From the NCBI RefSeq assembly GCF_001652725.1, contig NZ_LWHJ01000028.1:186001-250000 (forward strand): DNA of 64,000 bases, written 5' to 3'. The notes under the pieces are model-generated. The model saw only the letters and a program-made list of their open reading frames with translations. It had not been told where the DNA came from and did no database searches. This DNA comes from Pedobacter psychrophilus (GTDB taxonomy: Bacteria > Bacteroidota > Bacteroidia > Sphingobacteriales > Sphingobacteriaceae). How positions within the stretch are numbered: the first letter of the stretch is position 1; each line of letters starts with the position of its first letter. Shown in pieces: positions 17,603 through 26,595 of the stretch. Made by a program: the position numbers and the translations under genes.

Positions 17603-18904
17603 CTATTTAACCCCACTCACCCTACTTGGCGTGTCTTTTCCTTCCACAATAGAAGTAGAGCTAATTGCAATTGCTTTTATAATTTCTGTAATATTTTCAA
17701 TGTTCATGCTTTCAAATTCATCATCTACAGAATGATATAACTTATCTGTATCAATTTGATCAGAAGAAATGGTATGTGCAGGAACTCCTAATCTCGCTAA
17801 TGTTGCGTTATCAGATCTGTAAAAAAGATTTTGAGCAGGGTAAGGGTCTGGGTAAAATTTAAAGTCAGTTCCATCCAAATTTTTCTGTAAGATTTTACCA
17901 AAATCAGAGCGTTCATATCCCGTGATAAAAGCGTTATTTTTCCCAAATTTAGATTCCTTCCCAATCATTTCAATATTAAACATGGCAACTACTTCATCAG
18001 GATTTAATTGCTTGGAAAAATATTGTGAGCCAAAACCTCCAATTTCTTCGGCAGTAAAAGCCACAAAAATGATGGTACGTTCATTGTCTTTTTCCTTAGA
18101 GAAATATTTAGCCAATTCAATTACCGCAGTTGTTCCGCTGGCATCATCATCAGCTCCGTTTGCAATAGAATCTTGGTTAACCGTTTTTATAACCCCTAAG
18201 TGATCATAATGGGCGCTAAAAACTACATATTCGTTTGGTTTAGATTTTCCAGGTAAAACGCCAACAACGTTAAACATGGGCGTTTGGGAAACTTCGTTTT
18301 TAAAGGTTAAATCAACGCTTGTAATCTCATCACCAAAAACAACAAAAATAATATTCGGAGATTTTTCAGTCTTAACTGACATATTTCCTCTTTCTAAAAA
18401 GCCTTTGTATCTGGCAAACATGGCTTTAAAACTAGGATCAATTTGGATTAAGGCATTTTCTTGACCTCCCATAACCTCTCTAAATTTATTTGCAAAATTA
18501 TCGCCAGCAGAAATTTTAATCACCTTTGGTAAAGAAGTAATATTTACGGTTTCTTCTGAAGAAGTAAGGGTAAAATCACCAGCATCAATATTTTGACCAT
18601 TAATTTTTAAAGTTCCGCCTATTGGTTTAATGTTTCCAACAGCAAAACTTTGACGGTAAGAATCGGCTTTGCCAAAAAACTTCAGTCCGGCTTTTTTAAA
18701 TTCAGAGGCAATAAAATCCGCAGACTTTCCTATTTCTTTTGGTTTCATAGCGCTTCTTCCCATCATTTCATCACCAGAAAGCGTTTTAATAATTCTGCTT
18801 ACTTCTCCTTGTGAAATTTCTGGAGCGTTGGTTTTATTTTGGGCAGCACATGATTGGATGATTAAACAGGCAGCTAAAATTCCTAATGATTTTATTTGAT
18901 TCAT
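17603..18904 (-). CDS. M28 family metallopeptidase, lipoprotein
   Basis: A 433-residue lipoprotein (lipobox CLIIQSC, Cys18). The M28 di-zinc core is present: SAHYDHLG (His and, later, bridging Asp in NGADDDASGT), catalytic and ligand Glu in FTAEEIGG, NIEMIGK where Asp or Glu serves as ligand, and His in DKLYHSVDDE. An insert at about 100-210 probably corresponds to a PA-like domain. It likely acts as an aminopeptidase at the cell envelope. It stands alone on the minus strand. Confidence 0.88.
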   Translation of the reverse strand: MNQIKSLGILAACLIIQSCAAQNKTNAPEISQGEVSRIIKTLSGDEMMGRSAMKPKEIGKSADFIASEFKKAGLKFFGKADSYRQSFAVGNIKPIGGTLKINGQNIDAGDFTLTSSEETVNITSLPKVIKISAGDNFANKFREVMGGQENALIQIDPSFKAMFARYKGFLERGNMSVKTEKSPNIIFVVFGDEITSVDLTFKNEVSQTPMFNVVGVLPGKSKPNEYVVFSAHYDHLGVIKTVNQDSIANGADDDASGTTAVIELAKYFSKEKDNERTIIFVAFTAEEIGGFGSQYFSKQLNPDEVVAMFNIEMIGKESKFGKNNAFITGYERSDFGKILQKNLDGTDFKFYPDPYPAQNLFYRSDNATLARLGVPAHTISSDQIDTDKLYHSVDDEFESMNIENITEIIKAIAISSTSIVEGKDTPSRVSGVK

Positions 18905-19169
18905 GTTTTTGATTTACAATTATTTGATCCTATTATTTTTTCGCATTTAGCAGATTGTAATTATAAAGTTGTTCCCAACTTTTAATCCTGATAAATAACC
19001 GATATGTTTTAAAGAGTTGAATTTAGGACAAAATGGCAAAAAAAAAGAATCTAATCTATTTTAAATATTTTTAGATATAGAAAGCGGAAAGCTTTTTAGG
19101 AAGGAAATGTTGACAAAAAAAAGAGCCTGTTACCAAGCCAGGAATAATGAAAAGCAATTAAATATCAAA

Positions 19170-19194
19170 AGCAAGGATATAAATTATCCTTGCT
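19170..19194 (-). terminator. Terminator of bestrophin/Usp operon
   Basis: Stem AGCAAGGATA/TATCCTTGCT, with a 5-base loop, read on the minus strand and followed by TTTGATATTT. It lies 13 bases after the bestrophin stop. The rest of the 303-bp gap 18905-19207 shows no gene or other clear feature. Confidence 0.7.
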
Positions 19195-19207
19195 AAAGAA
19201 ACAACAA

Positions 19208-20143
19208 TTAAAGAATATAAAAGGCCAGACTTTTATTGGATATCGGCAGATTACTGTTTTGAATTTCGCTGTTCTCCATACACTCCTTAAGAAGTTCTTT
19301 CAAGTTTTTTTCGATGGTTTTACTTATTGCGGTAGTAGGGGTATCACTTGGTTTATTCTCAAACGGATCTTGAAGATGGATAGCCATTTTTTCTATCAAA
19401 AAGAAAGAGGAAGAAATAGCCACTACCAGAGGAATCTGGAAAACTCCAAAAAATTCAATTAATCCAAAAGGCAATATCAACACAAAAAGAATAACTAAAA
19501 AATGAATGTACACACTATATGTCATTGGGAAAACAGTGTTCTTAATTCTTTCACAGCCACCCATAGAATCAGAAAATTTAGATAATGTCTCGTCCATTTT
19601 AACTTGTTGATATTCATTAATCCATCCCAATCGCAAAAGTAAACGCAAATCATTTGCATGTTGATCCATTAAATTTAGTGGTACGTGGTCTACATTATTT
19701 AAACCATTTGCCTCTTCTATACTTACATAATCTTTATAAGCCTTATGTGCGTTAAGCCCCCTTAAGTGCTGACTTAAACTGTGGCACCAAGCAATCTGCC
19801 TATTAATCATTCTCTTTTTCATGTCACTCTTATCGCTTTCATCATAAGAATTATCTATAAAAGAGATTACCTGTCTGGCAAACGAGCGGGAATCATTAAC
19901 TATCCTGCCCCATAATATCCTTGCTTCCCACCAACGATCATAAGCCTGGTTAGATCTAAAAGCGAGCAATAAAGAAATGATGGTACCTAAAATACTTGGT
20001 ATTGCTATTGGAATGGACACGTCTTCAAAATTTAAAAAAGTGTGCATAAGATAAACAGAAGTTGAGTAGATGGTTAACCAAAAAATCTGGGTTTTTATCT
20101 GTCCAAACAGATAGCTTATGGGTATATTTTCTTTTAATAACAT
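19208..20143 (-). CDS. Bestrophin family ion channel
   Basis: A 311-residue membrane protein of the bacterial bestrophin (UPF0187) family. Hydrophobic helices lie at about 20-40, 42-62, 210-230 and 235-255, with the family signature FRSNQAYDRWWEARILWGRI and then NDSRSFARQV. Bacterial homologues form pentameric channels in the inner membrane, cation-selective in the studied KpBest case; the selectivity here is not readable. It follows the Usp-like gene after 9 bases, so the two form an operon ending in the hairpin at 19170-19194. Confidence 0.9.
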   Translation of the reverse strand: MLLKENIPISYLFGQIKTQIFWLTIYSTSVYLMHTFLNFEDVSIPIAIPSILGTIISLLLAFRSNQAYDRWWEARILWGRIVNDSRSFARQVISFIDNSYDESDKSDMKKRMINRQIAWCHSLSQHLRGLNAHKAYKDYVSIEEANGLNNVDHVPLNLMDQHANDLRLLLRLGWINEYQQVKMDETLSKFSDSMGGCERIKNTVFPMTYSVYIHFLVILFVLILPFGLIEFFGVFQIPLVVAISSSFFLIEKMAIHLQDPFENKPSDTPTTAISKTIEKNLKELLKECMENSEIQNSNLPISNKSLAFYIL

Positions 20144-20152
20144 AATTACGAT

Positions 20153-20656
20153 TTAAATAAAAGTTTGTTCTAAAGCCATGTTGTTTTCAGAAAAAGCATC
20201 GGCAGGCTCTACTTCTTTTTTTAATAATTCTTCTTTAGAGATGCCGATCAATTTCCTGCCACATTTTTTTAATAGTTGCGAAGGCTGATAAGAGTTTTTA
20301 TCCTTTAATTCGTAGCAATAGTCTTCTAAATGAACTATTTCATCTACATTATGATGATCTAAAAAGTTTTCAAAAACAGCAACGGTTGTCCCATAAAAAA
20401 ATTCAATTTTAATACTGTTGATCTGATTAGCATATGTTTGTTGTATTTCTTTATAGTGATTGATGAATTCTTTAGAGATTCTCTCATGTCCTACCGCTCT
20501 TCTGGATAATATTAATAAATCAGCAAAAGAATCTGATATTTTTGAAGCATGCGTTAGTAATATGTTTAATTTCTCTGGTGCATTTTTTTTAACCAATGTT
20601 GGTATACACGCTAATGATTTTATTTCAAAATCAGTTGGGATTAATATCGTTTTCAT
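20153..20656 (-). CDS. Universal stress protein-like (UspA fold)
   Basis: The protein starts MKTILIPTDFEIKSLA, the typical Usp first strand with Asp. I prefer ATG 20656 because this opening is the conserved start; an in-frame ATG at 20680 adds only 8 residues. At about 167 residues it is a single domain, but the G-x2-G-x9-G ATP-binding motif of classical Usp proteins is not visible, so nucleotide binding is doubtful. Partner of the bestrophin gene, 9 bases away. An inverted repeat TATCAAA-N8-TTTGATA (20656-20677) overlaps the start region and could be a regulatory site. Confidence 0.65.
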   Translation of the reverse strand: MKTILIPTDFEIKSLACIPTLVKKNAPEKLNILLTHASKISDSFADLLILSRRAVGHERISKEFINHYKEIQQTYANQINSIKIEFFYGTTVAVFENFLDHHNVDEIVHLEDYCYELKDKNSYQPSQLLKKCGRKLIGISKEELLKKEVEPADAFSENNMALEQTFI

Positions 20657-20735
20657 ATCAAATAATATTGTTTGATACAAATAAAGGCAACAGGTATTAA
20701 GAAGAAATAAGAGAGTTATTAGAATTTGATTAGAA

Positions 20736-22094
20736 TTAATTTAGTTGTTGGATAGGCAGCATTACATTTATCTGAGTTCCTTCATTTTCTTGGGATAGGA
20801 TTCCGATAGAGCCTCTATGTAATCGAATAATATTTAGAGTTAAAGGCAATCCAACGCCATGGCCGCTAAAATCTTCTGTATTAGACGCTCTGTAAAAAGG
20901 CTCAAAAATTCTTTGAACCTCATTGTTTGGTATTCCTATTCCTTTATCAATTACAGAAATAGTAATATTTTGATCTGTAAAACCTAGTTTCACTACAACC
21001 AATTTATTTTGGGAATATTTACAGGCATTACTAATAATATTACTTATTGCCAAACGAAGAAGATTATGATTTCCCAAAACGATTAGTCGTTTTTCATCCT
21101 CTGGGAGCATTAAAAAATCTATATTGATATTTGCTTTATCGTTTACTTTTTTTACAGATTCTATCGCAACTAAAATAAGTTCGTCTATTCTAATCTCTAA
21201 CCAATTTTGCTTTTTACCATTAAAACCAGATTGGGCCAGCAAGAGTAAACTATTAATAATTTGAATAAGCTTTTCCGTTTCCGAATGGATCAGGTTTAAC
21301 GATTTAAGGTTGGTTTCATTTACATCGCTCTTTAAAAGCACATGTTCAATTTCGCTATTGATAATTGTTAGTGGAGTTCTTAACTCATGAGAGGCATTAC
21401 TAACAAAATTATTTTGCGTCTCAAATGCCGCTTCTAATCTGTTTAGCATATTATTAAAAGTAAGGCTAAGCTCGGCAATCTCATCTTTGCCTTCAGGTTC
21501 TTCTAAACGCAGATGTAAATTGTTTGATGTAATTGAGTTTACTTTTTGAGTGATATCCCTGAAGGGGGCAAATGTGTATTGAGAAAACTTTTTACCGACA
21601 AAAAAACTTATTAAAATTGAACCAATAAATCCAAACAACAGAATTTTCTGAAGCTCATCGATTTCTTTTAATCCATATGGGTTTAAAGCAGAATATGCAA
21701 TTAAAAACCTCTTGCCTTTTTCAGTAAAAATTTTGCCATAAAAAAACTCATTATCTTTTCTAAACCGGCTGTAGCCAATGCTCTCTATCTCTTCAATAAA
21801 TTTTGGGCGCAGGTTAGGATTTATAAATTTACCCGCAGCATTTTCAGCAACGATAAACTCCCGCTCTTCTTCCAGCTTTTCAAGGTATTCTTTCCTTATT
21901 TCTGCATAAACCGTGTTTTTTGGATCATCATTCAATTTAATTTGAGCAGAAAGGTTTACCCGGGTTTCTAACCTATCATAAAAATCTCTAAAGTTAAATT
22001 GATACTCAAAGTATAAAATAAATATATTGAACAAGATTAAAATCCCAGCAGAAAGGCAAATAAAAAGTAAAGATATTTTTGTTTGTATTTTCAT
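20736..22094 (-). CDS. Sensor histidine kinase (HAMP/HisKA type)
   Basis: A 452-residue inner-membrane kinase with two membrane helices (about 8-28 and 150-168) flanking a periplasmic sensor of about 120 residues, a HAMP domain (about 170-222), HisKA with phospho-His236 in SNASHELRTP, and HATPase boxes ISNACKYSQ (N), DKGIGIP (G1) and GHGVGLPLTL (G2). Its start codon directly follows the stop of the OmpR-type regulator upstream, so they are an operon and a cognate pair. The resemblance to CusS/ArlS-like kinases suggests sensing of an envelope or metal signal, but this is not determined. Confidence 0.9.
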   Translation of the reverse strand: MKIQTKISLLFICLSAGILILFNIFILYFEYQFNFRDFYDRLETRVNLSAQIKLNDDPKNTVYAEIRKEYLEKLEEEREFIVAENAAGKFINPNLRPKFIEEIESIGYSRFRKDNEFFYGKIFTEKGKRFLIAYSALNPYGLKEIDELQKILLFGFIGSILISFFVGKKFSQYTFAPFRDITQKVNSITSNNLHLRLEEPEGKDEIAELSLTFNNMLNRLEAAFETQNNFVSNASHELRTPLTIINSEIEHVLLKSDVNETNLKSLNLIHSETEKLIQIINSLLLLAQSGFNGKKQNWLEIRIDELILVAIESVKKVNDKANINIDFLMLPEDEKRLIVLGNHNLLRLAISNIISNACKYSQNKLVVVKLGFTDQNITISVIDKGIGIPNNEVQRIFEPFYRASNTEDFSGHGVGLPLTLNIIRLHRGSIGILSQENEGTQINVMLPIQQLN

Positions 22095-22778
22095 CTATTC
22101 TTCCTTCATCATATATCCCATCCCAAATACGGTATGAATCACTTTTTTGCCGCTACTTTTCTCTATCTTTTTTCTAAGATAATTAACGTAAACATCTACA
22201 ACATTAGTCCCCAGGTTAAAATCTATGTCCCAAACCTGGTCTAAAATTTGAATTCGAGAAAGTACTTTTCTTTTATTCTTAACAAAATATTCCATCAATC
22301 TATATTCTGTTGGGGTTAAATTTATAGCGATGCCTTCACAGCTTACAACCTTTGCTTCCAGGTCTATTGATATATTTTCGATGGTGTAAATATTTTGATT
22401 CAATTCTGGTTTTATAAGCCCAGATCGTCTTATTAAAGTTCTTAATCTTGCTGCAAGTTCTGGCATTTTAAAAGGCTTTACTAAATAATCGTCTGCTCCG
22501 TTATCTAAAGCATTAACTATATTTTCAGTAGAATCTAAAGCCGTTAGCATTAATATCGGCGTAAGTTTATTAGCTTCTCTAATTTGTTTGCAAATTTGAA
22601 TACCATCCAAACCCGGAAGCATAACGTCTAATATAATGAGTTCAAAAACCTGATTTAGGGCCATTTGAAGACCTGTTTGCCCGTTGGTTGCTGCGGTTAC
22701 TTCATAGCCATATTCTGTAAGCCCTCTTTTAAGAGCGTTAACCAAACTAATTTCATCTTCAACAATTAAAATGGACAT
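22095..22778 (-). CDS. OmpR-family response regulator
   Basis: This 227-residue regulator has a receiver at 1-118 with phospho-acceptor Asp51 in LIILDVMLPGLDG and Lys in DYLVKPFKMPEL, and a winged helix at about 130-225 (LTPTEYRLMEYFV, then NVVDVYVNYLRKKI). It is the first gene of the operon; the kinase follows with no gap. It closely matches the CusR/CopR-like group. Transcription is leftward, divergent from thiE. Confidence 0.93.
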   Translation of the reverse strand: MSILIVEDEISLVNALKRGLTEYGYEVTAATNGQTGLQMALNQVFELIILDVMLPGLDGIQICKQIREANKLTPILMLTALDSTENIVNALDNGADDYLVKPFKMPELAARLRTLIRRSGLIKPELNQNIYTIENISIDLEAKVVSCEGIAINLTPTEYRLMEYFVKNKRKVLSRIQILDQVWDIDFNLGTNVVDVYVNYLRKKIEKSSGKKVIHTVFGMGYMMKEE

Positions 22779-22877
22779 TTCAACAATTTTTCTTTATTGA
22801 ACAAAGATGTAAATAAATGGTTCTGTAAAAGAGCAACTTATTAGCTTATCGCTGTTTTTTATTTAAATCGTATTAAG

Positions 22878-22906
22878 TTTGTACAAAACAGATTTTAATA
22901 TTTTTG
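22878..22906 (+). promoter_or_regulatory. Promoter of thiE operon (TTTG-N17-TATTTTTG)
   Basis: A -33 TTTG (22878-22881) and an exact TAnnTTTG -7 element (TATTTTTG, 22899-22906) with 17 bases between them match the Bacteroidota housekeeping promoter. The -7 element ends only 10 bases before the thiE ATG, so the leader is very short. Confidence 0.65.
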
Positions 22907-22916
22907 TATTATTTAA

Positions 22917-23549
22917 ATGAAAAAATATATTTCAAAGCTTCATTTTTTAACCCAGGATTTACCCAATAGAACCCATTTAGAACAAGCGCAATTAGCTTGT
23001 GAAGCTGGGGCAAACTGGATTCAATATAGGTGTATGTCTAAATCTGATGAAGAAATGTTAGCAGAATTACACCCTATCGCAAGTGTTTGTGATGATTGGG
23101 GAGCAACCTTAATCATTACAAATCACGTTCACTTAGTTGCGCTAGCAGATATTCAAGGCGTCCATATTGAAGGTATGGATGAGGACTTGACTTTAATCCG
23201 AAATCAAATAGGTGAAGACAAAACCCTTGGGGCGTCTGCTAACGATTTTAACCAAATTAAAAGGCATATCGATAATGGTGCGGATTATGTAGGCTGCGGT
23301 CCATTTGGACATACTGATACCAAACCAAATGATTACGCACATTTAGGCCTTTCTGGATATGAAAAAATTGTTGGCGAGTTGGTAAAAAGCGGTTTAAACA
23401 TTCCACTTATTGCGGTTGGAGGAATTGAATCAAAAAATGTTACTTCTTTGTTAGCAACAGGAATTTATGGGATAGCGGTTTCTGGAGCAATTAATAATAG
23501 CGAAGACCCAAAACAAATGTATAAGCAATTTCATCAGCTCATTTTCTAA
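22917..23549 (+). CDS. thiE: Thiamine phosphate synthase ThiE
   Basis: This 210-residue TIM-barrel enzyme joins hydroxymethylpyrimidine diphosphate and thiazole phosphate to thiamine monophosphate. Family motifs: ANWIQYRCMSKSDEEM (usually QLR.K), THVHL-like TNHVHLVALAD with the phosphate-binding region, VHIEGMD, GASAND and VGCGPFGHTDTK, then IPLIAVGGIESKNV. The Arg of the QLRxK motif is kept (QYRCMSK) while its neighbours differ, as in the Bacteroidota form. First gene of a probable three-gene operon (thiE, TPK-like, GNAT). No TPP riboswitch is visible in the very short leader. Confidence 0.9.
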   Translation: MKKYISKLHFLTQDLPNRTHLEQAQLACEAGANWIQYRCMSKSDEEMLAELHPIASVCDDWGATLIITNHVHLVALADIQGVHIEGMDEDLTLIRNQIGEDKTLGASANDFNQIKRHIDNGADYVGCGPFGHTDTKPNDYAHLGLSGYEKIVGELVKSGLNIPLIAVGGIESKNVTSLLATGIYGIAVSGAINNSEDPKQMYKQFHQLIF

Positions 23550-23558
23550 ACTGATAAA

Positions 23559-24137
23559 ATGTCAAGCCATCATATTGTAAGAGAAAAACAAGAACCAGCC
23601 TTACTCATCATTAATTTAGGCGAGTTTGAGGAAGAACATTTGGGACAATTATTAGAATGGTCGCCTATGATTTTTGTAGTAGATGAAATGACGGAAAAAG
23701 TAGCTTCTTTAGGTATTAAAATAGATATTGTTTTATCGGCGAAAGCCAAAAATGATTTTACTTTTCAGGAACATATTAAAGTTTTAAATGTAGAAAAAAA
23801 TACTTTGAAAACAGGAATGGATTATTTGATTTCAGAAGGATTTCCATCTGTAAATATCATCACCAACAAATTTATACCAGATCATTATTTAACTTTTATT
23901 AGCGATATTGATTTAGTTGTTTTTGAAAACGACAAAAAAATATATCCTGTAAAATCTGGCTTTAATAAATGGAAAGCAGCCGGAGAAAAAGTCACGATTT
24001 TAAAGGACAACAATATTGAGAATTTAGAAACATTTGGATTAGATAGAATAGAAAAAGATTGTTATAAAACCATAAACGATGGGTTTTTTGGTTTAAAATT
24101 TGAAGGCTTAAACCTTTTTATTACAGAAGAAATATAA
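23559..24137 (+). CDS. Uncharacterised protein, possibly thiamine pyrophosphokinase-related
   Basis: A 192-residue protein 9 bases after thiE and overlapping the next gene by one base. Its strand pattern (PALLIINLGEF, MIFVVDEMTEKVASLGIKID, then VLSA) recalls the N-terminal half of thiamine diphosphokinase, where D...L...G..PD...GDFDS is expected. The C-terminal GLKFEGLNLFITEE recalls the end of that family. The GDxDS catalytic motif is not present, so activity is doubtful. The position after thiE supports a link to thiamine diphosphate formation, but this is inference; it might be a divergent or inactive TPK. Confidence 0.45.
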   Translation: MSSHHIVREKQEPALLIINLGEFEEEHLGQLLEWSPMIFVVDEMTEKVASLGIKIDIVLSAKAKNDFTFQEHIKVLNVEKNTLKTGMDYLISEGFPSVNIITNKFIPDHYLTFISDIDLVVFENDKKIYPVKSGFNKWKAAGEKVTILKDNNIENLETFGLDRIEKDCYKTINDGFFGLKFEGLNLFITEEI

Positions 24138-24622
24138 TGGAAATCATCGAAGCTAATTTATCCCATACAAAAATCATCAGTGATTTGGCTAATGAAATTT
24201 GGTGGCCAACCTATCAATCGGTTATTTCAGATCAACAAATTGAGTTTATGCTGAAGCAAATGTACAGTGAGAATGCTTTAGAAGATCAAATGAAAGAAGG
24301 TTGTAAATTTTTGTTGTTAAGATTTGAAGATGCGTATCAGGGTTTTGCAGCCTACGCTAAACAAGAAAACGGAAAGGATTATAAATTGGAAAAGCTATAC
24401 CTAAAACCAACACTACAAGGCAAGGGTTTGGGAAAAATTTTTATAACCGAAGTTGAGAAGAGGGCTAAAATTTTAGGTGCGGATTATCTGTTTTTAAATG
24501 TAAACAGGGGGAACAAAGCACAGCAATTTTATAATAAAATGGGATATACAATCTTTGAAGAAATTGATATACCGTATTATGATTTTGTTTTAAACGATTA
24601 TATTATGCGAAAAGAGCTTTAA
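24137..24622 (+). CDS. GNAT family N-acetyltransferase
   Basis: This 161-residue acetyltransferase contains the acetyl-CoA motif LYLKPTLQGKGLGKIFI (Q/RxxGxG/A as QGKGLG), then LFLNVNRGNKAQQFYNKMGY and FEEIDIPYYDFVLNDY, the usual C-terminal signature of the RimI/YjcF-type subgroup. The acceptor substrate is unknown. Its ATG overlaps the upstream stop (TAATGG), pointing to translational coupling; it ends in a strong terminator. Confidence 0.88.
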   Translation: MEIIEANLSHTKIISDLANEIWWPTYQSVISDQQIEFMLKQMYSENALEDQMKEGCKFLLLRFEDAYQGFAAYAKQENGKDYKLEKLYLKPTLQGKGLGKIFITEVEKRAKILGADYLFLNVNRGNKAQQFYNKMGYTIFEEIDIPYYDFVLNDYIMRKEL

Positions 24623-24648
24623 ACCAATAGTTTAAAGCTCTTTTTTTC
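24611..24648 (+). terminator. Terminator of thiE operon
   Basis: A 14-bp perfect stem AAAGAGCTTTAAAC/GTTTAAAGCTCTTT with a 5-base loop is followed by a T-run. The left arm overlaps the last codons and stop of the acetyltransferase gene. Confidence 0.92.
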
Positions 24649-24665
24649 TTCAAAAGAATCTATAA

Positions 24666-25517
24666 TTAAATCCCTGAAAAAGTATCTCCCTGGCTTAAAT
24701 CGCCGGTTTCATAACCTTTCATAAACCATTTCATTCTTTGTGCTGATGTACCGTGGGTAAAAGCATCTGGAACAATTTTTCCTTGTGTTTTTTGTTGAAT
24801 AGCATCGTCGCCAACGGCATTAGCGGCGCTCATTGCTTCCTCAATATCACCAGCTTCTAAATATTGTTTGTTATAATGTGCAAAAACACCAGCGTAAAAA
24901 TCGGCTTGTAACTCTAAAGCAACAGATAACTTATTAGCTTCTGCCTCACTTCTGCCTTGTTGTTCGCTTTGCATTTGTTCTGATGTTCCCATTAAATTCT
25001 GAATATGATGTCCAACTTCATGAGCTAAAACATAAACAGTAGCAAAGTCGCCACCTTTAGCACCGAAACGAGTTTTCAGTTCTTTCATAAAATTTAGGTC
25101 GATGTAAACATTTTCGTCTGCCGGGCAGTAGAAAGGGCCAACTGCAGATGAAGCACCACCACATTCGGTTTGTACACCATCGTAAAATAATACTAATGTT
25201 GGTTTTTTATAGGTTTCTCCTTGCTTATTAAAAATATCACTCCAAACATCTTCCGTATCTGCAAAAGCAGTTTCTATAAAAGCCCCTTCTTGTTTTTCCT
25301 CTTCAGTAAGTTCTCTTTCTGGGCCGCTTGATTGGGTTTGCCCTTGAATTTGATTTTGTAATTGACTTAAAATCTGTCCGCTATCGCCGCCAACAAACAT
25401 TTGAATAATTACAAAGATTACCCCGATAATTCCACCACCGGTTACAACTTTTCCGCCTGTAGACATTCCTCTACGGTCATCAACATTATCACTTTGGCGT
25501 CTGCCCATCCATTTCAT
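24666..25517 (-). CDS. Neutral zinc metallopeptidase (YpfJ family)
   Basis: A 283-residue protein with a Gly-rich N-terminal segment (TGGKVVTGGGIIGVIFVIIQMFVGG, residues about 20-44) containing one membrane helix, a Gln-rich linker and the zinc-binding HEVGHH motif near residue 165, with LQADFYAGVFA downstream holding the third ligand Asp or Glu. The motif string WSDIF, YCPADENVYID, then HEVGHHIQNL is typical of the YpfJ/KPN_02809 family. Physiological substrates are unknown. It probably faces the periplasm from its single helix. Confidence 0.9.
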   Translation of the reverse strand: MKWMGRRQSDNVDDRRGMSTGGKVVTGGGIIGVIFVIIQMFVGGDSGQILSQLQNQIQGQTQSSGPERELTEEEKQEGAFIETAFADTEDVWSDIFNKQGETYKKPTLVLFYDGVQTECGGASSAVGPFYCPADENVYIDLNFMKELKTRFGAKGGDFATVYVLAHEVGHHIQNLMGTSEQMQSEQQGRSEAEANKLSVALELQADFYAGVFAHYNKQYLEAGDIEEAMSAANAVGDDAIQQKTQGKIVPDAFTHGTSAQRMKWFMKGYETGDLSQGDTFSGI

Positions 25518-25616
25518 AAGCTTTTGTTTTTTATCGATCGTAACAAAATATATACCATCAATATTTATAAAATATTTTAATGGATGATTAAGGTTAAAAG
25601 GAGGTTTAAACGGGAT

Positions 25617-26189
25617 TTAAAAAGTATAAGTTTTTTGTGGTGTTAAGCAATGCGTTAGTTTAACATCAAAAGGATTAATGTCTGAAATGCTTTCTAATGC
25701 AGGGAAAAGGGAAAGGCCAATTTTAATAACATCTGGTTTACACCGAGCTAAAAACAGATCATAAAACCCAGCCCCGTAGCCAACTCTGTTTCCGTTTATA
25801 TCAAAAGAAAGTAAAGGACAAAAAACAGCATCAATTTCTTGTAGATCACATTCTTTGCCATAAAGAGGCTCAGGAATTTGATGTTTATTTTTCACCAAAA
25901 CAGTGTTTTCATAATCAAAGAAAATAGGCGTTAAGGCTTTGCTTTTTAAATCAGAACGATTGACGGTTATTTTTAAATGTGGTTGTTCTTCTTTAAAGTA
26001 AGACAGAATTTGATAGGTATCAACCTCTTTTTTTTCTGTAATGGGTAAAAAAATATTGATACAACTGAAAGATTTCCAATTAAACATTTTAAGCTCCGCA
26101 AGTAAATCATCGTTTAATTCCCAATACGCTGCTCTATTTAAGGCGGCTCTTTGTTCAGTTGCTAAGCGTCTAATCTCTTTTTTCTTCAA
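25617..26189 (-). CDS. 5-formyltetrahydrofolate cyclo-ligase
   Basis: A 190-residue cytoplasmic enzyme converting 5-formyl-THF to 5,10-methenyl-THF with ATP. The start KKKEIRRLATEQRAAL provides the family's N-terminal basic region, FLPITEKKEVDTYQIL the substrate region, and GNRVGYGAGFYDLFLARC the ATP/folate signature (usually R.GYGGGYYDR; here GAGFYD). The length is standard. On the same strand as the downstream zinc peptidase with a 99-base gap. Confidence 0.9.
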   Translation of the reverse strand: MKKKEIRRLATEQRAALNRAAYWELNDDLLAELKMFNWKSFSCINIFLPITEKKEVDTYQILSYFKEEQPHLKITVNRSDLKSKALTPIFFDYENTVLVKNKHQIPEPLYGKECDLQEIDAVFCPLLSFDINGNRVGYGAGFYDLFLARCKPDVIKIGLSLFPALESISDINPFDVKLTHCLTPQKTYTF

Positions 26190-26237
26190 AACGAAAATTT
26201 AATAGCAGATATTTATTGCAAAGATAAAAATCTTGTA

Positions 26238-26357
26238 AAAAACAAACGGCCTTAATTTCGATTAAGAAATTAAGACCGTTCTATCAACCTAAACCTAAAC
26301 TTATGAAAAAACTTATTTACCTTAAAAAATAAACAACAAAAAAGGTGTTTGTTAAGG
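26238..26357 (-). ncRNA. Candidate small RNA with own promoter and terminator
   Basis: Read on the minus strand: a promoter TTTG-N19-CATCTTTG (26363-26393), a leader of about 75 bases without an ATG-started ORF, and a hairpin GAAATTAAG/CTTAATTTC-type stem of 15 bp with one mismatch (26245-26280) ending in a TTTGTTTTTT tail. The terminator lies 56 bases before the cyclo-ligase start, so the transcript would not normally enter that gene. The plus strand also encodes MKKLIYLKK (26303-26332), which I think is incidental. Confidence 0.45.
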
Positions 26358-26362
26358 GGCTG

Positions 26363-26393
26363 CAAAGATGTGATTATTTTTCAATAAAACAAA
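26363..26393 (-). promoter_or_regulatory. Promoter of candidate small RNA
   Basis: On the minus strand TTTG, 19 bases, CATCTTTG. This matches the TTTG/TAnnTTTG Bacteroidota consensus with one mismatch and ideal spacing. No annotated gene starts downstream before a terminator. Confidence 0.55.
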
Positions 26394-26595
26394 TAGCAAA
26401 CCGAATTATTTTTTTGTTAAAATTAAAGATAGCGATTAAATGTTTTAAACCCTCTTGATTACCTATATTAAACGATTTGTAACCAAATTGTTATGCTTGT
26501 GCTGTTTAAAATAATAATGTTAAAATAGTTTATAATAACATGCTGGAATTAAATTCTGCTTAAAAAGATTTATTTATAAATAAAAAAAGAGAATT

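Noticed and set aside
20656-20677. FNR box at the Usp-like gene
   Set aside because: TATCAAA-N8-TTTGATA has half-sites facing the wrong way for TTGAT-N4-ATCAA; noted only as a generic inverted repeat.
26303-26332. Nine-codon ORF MKKLIYLKK as leader peptide on the plus strand
   Set aside because: No downstream plus-strand gene and no plus-strand promoter match; the minus-strand promoter and terminator explain the region better. Kept only as an alternative.
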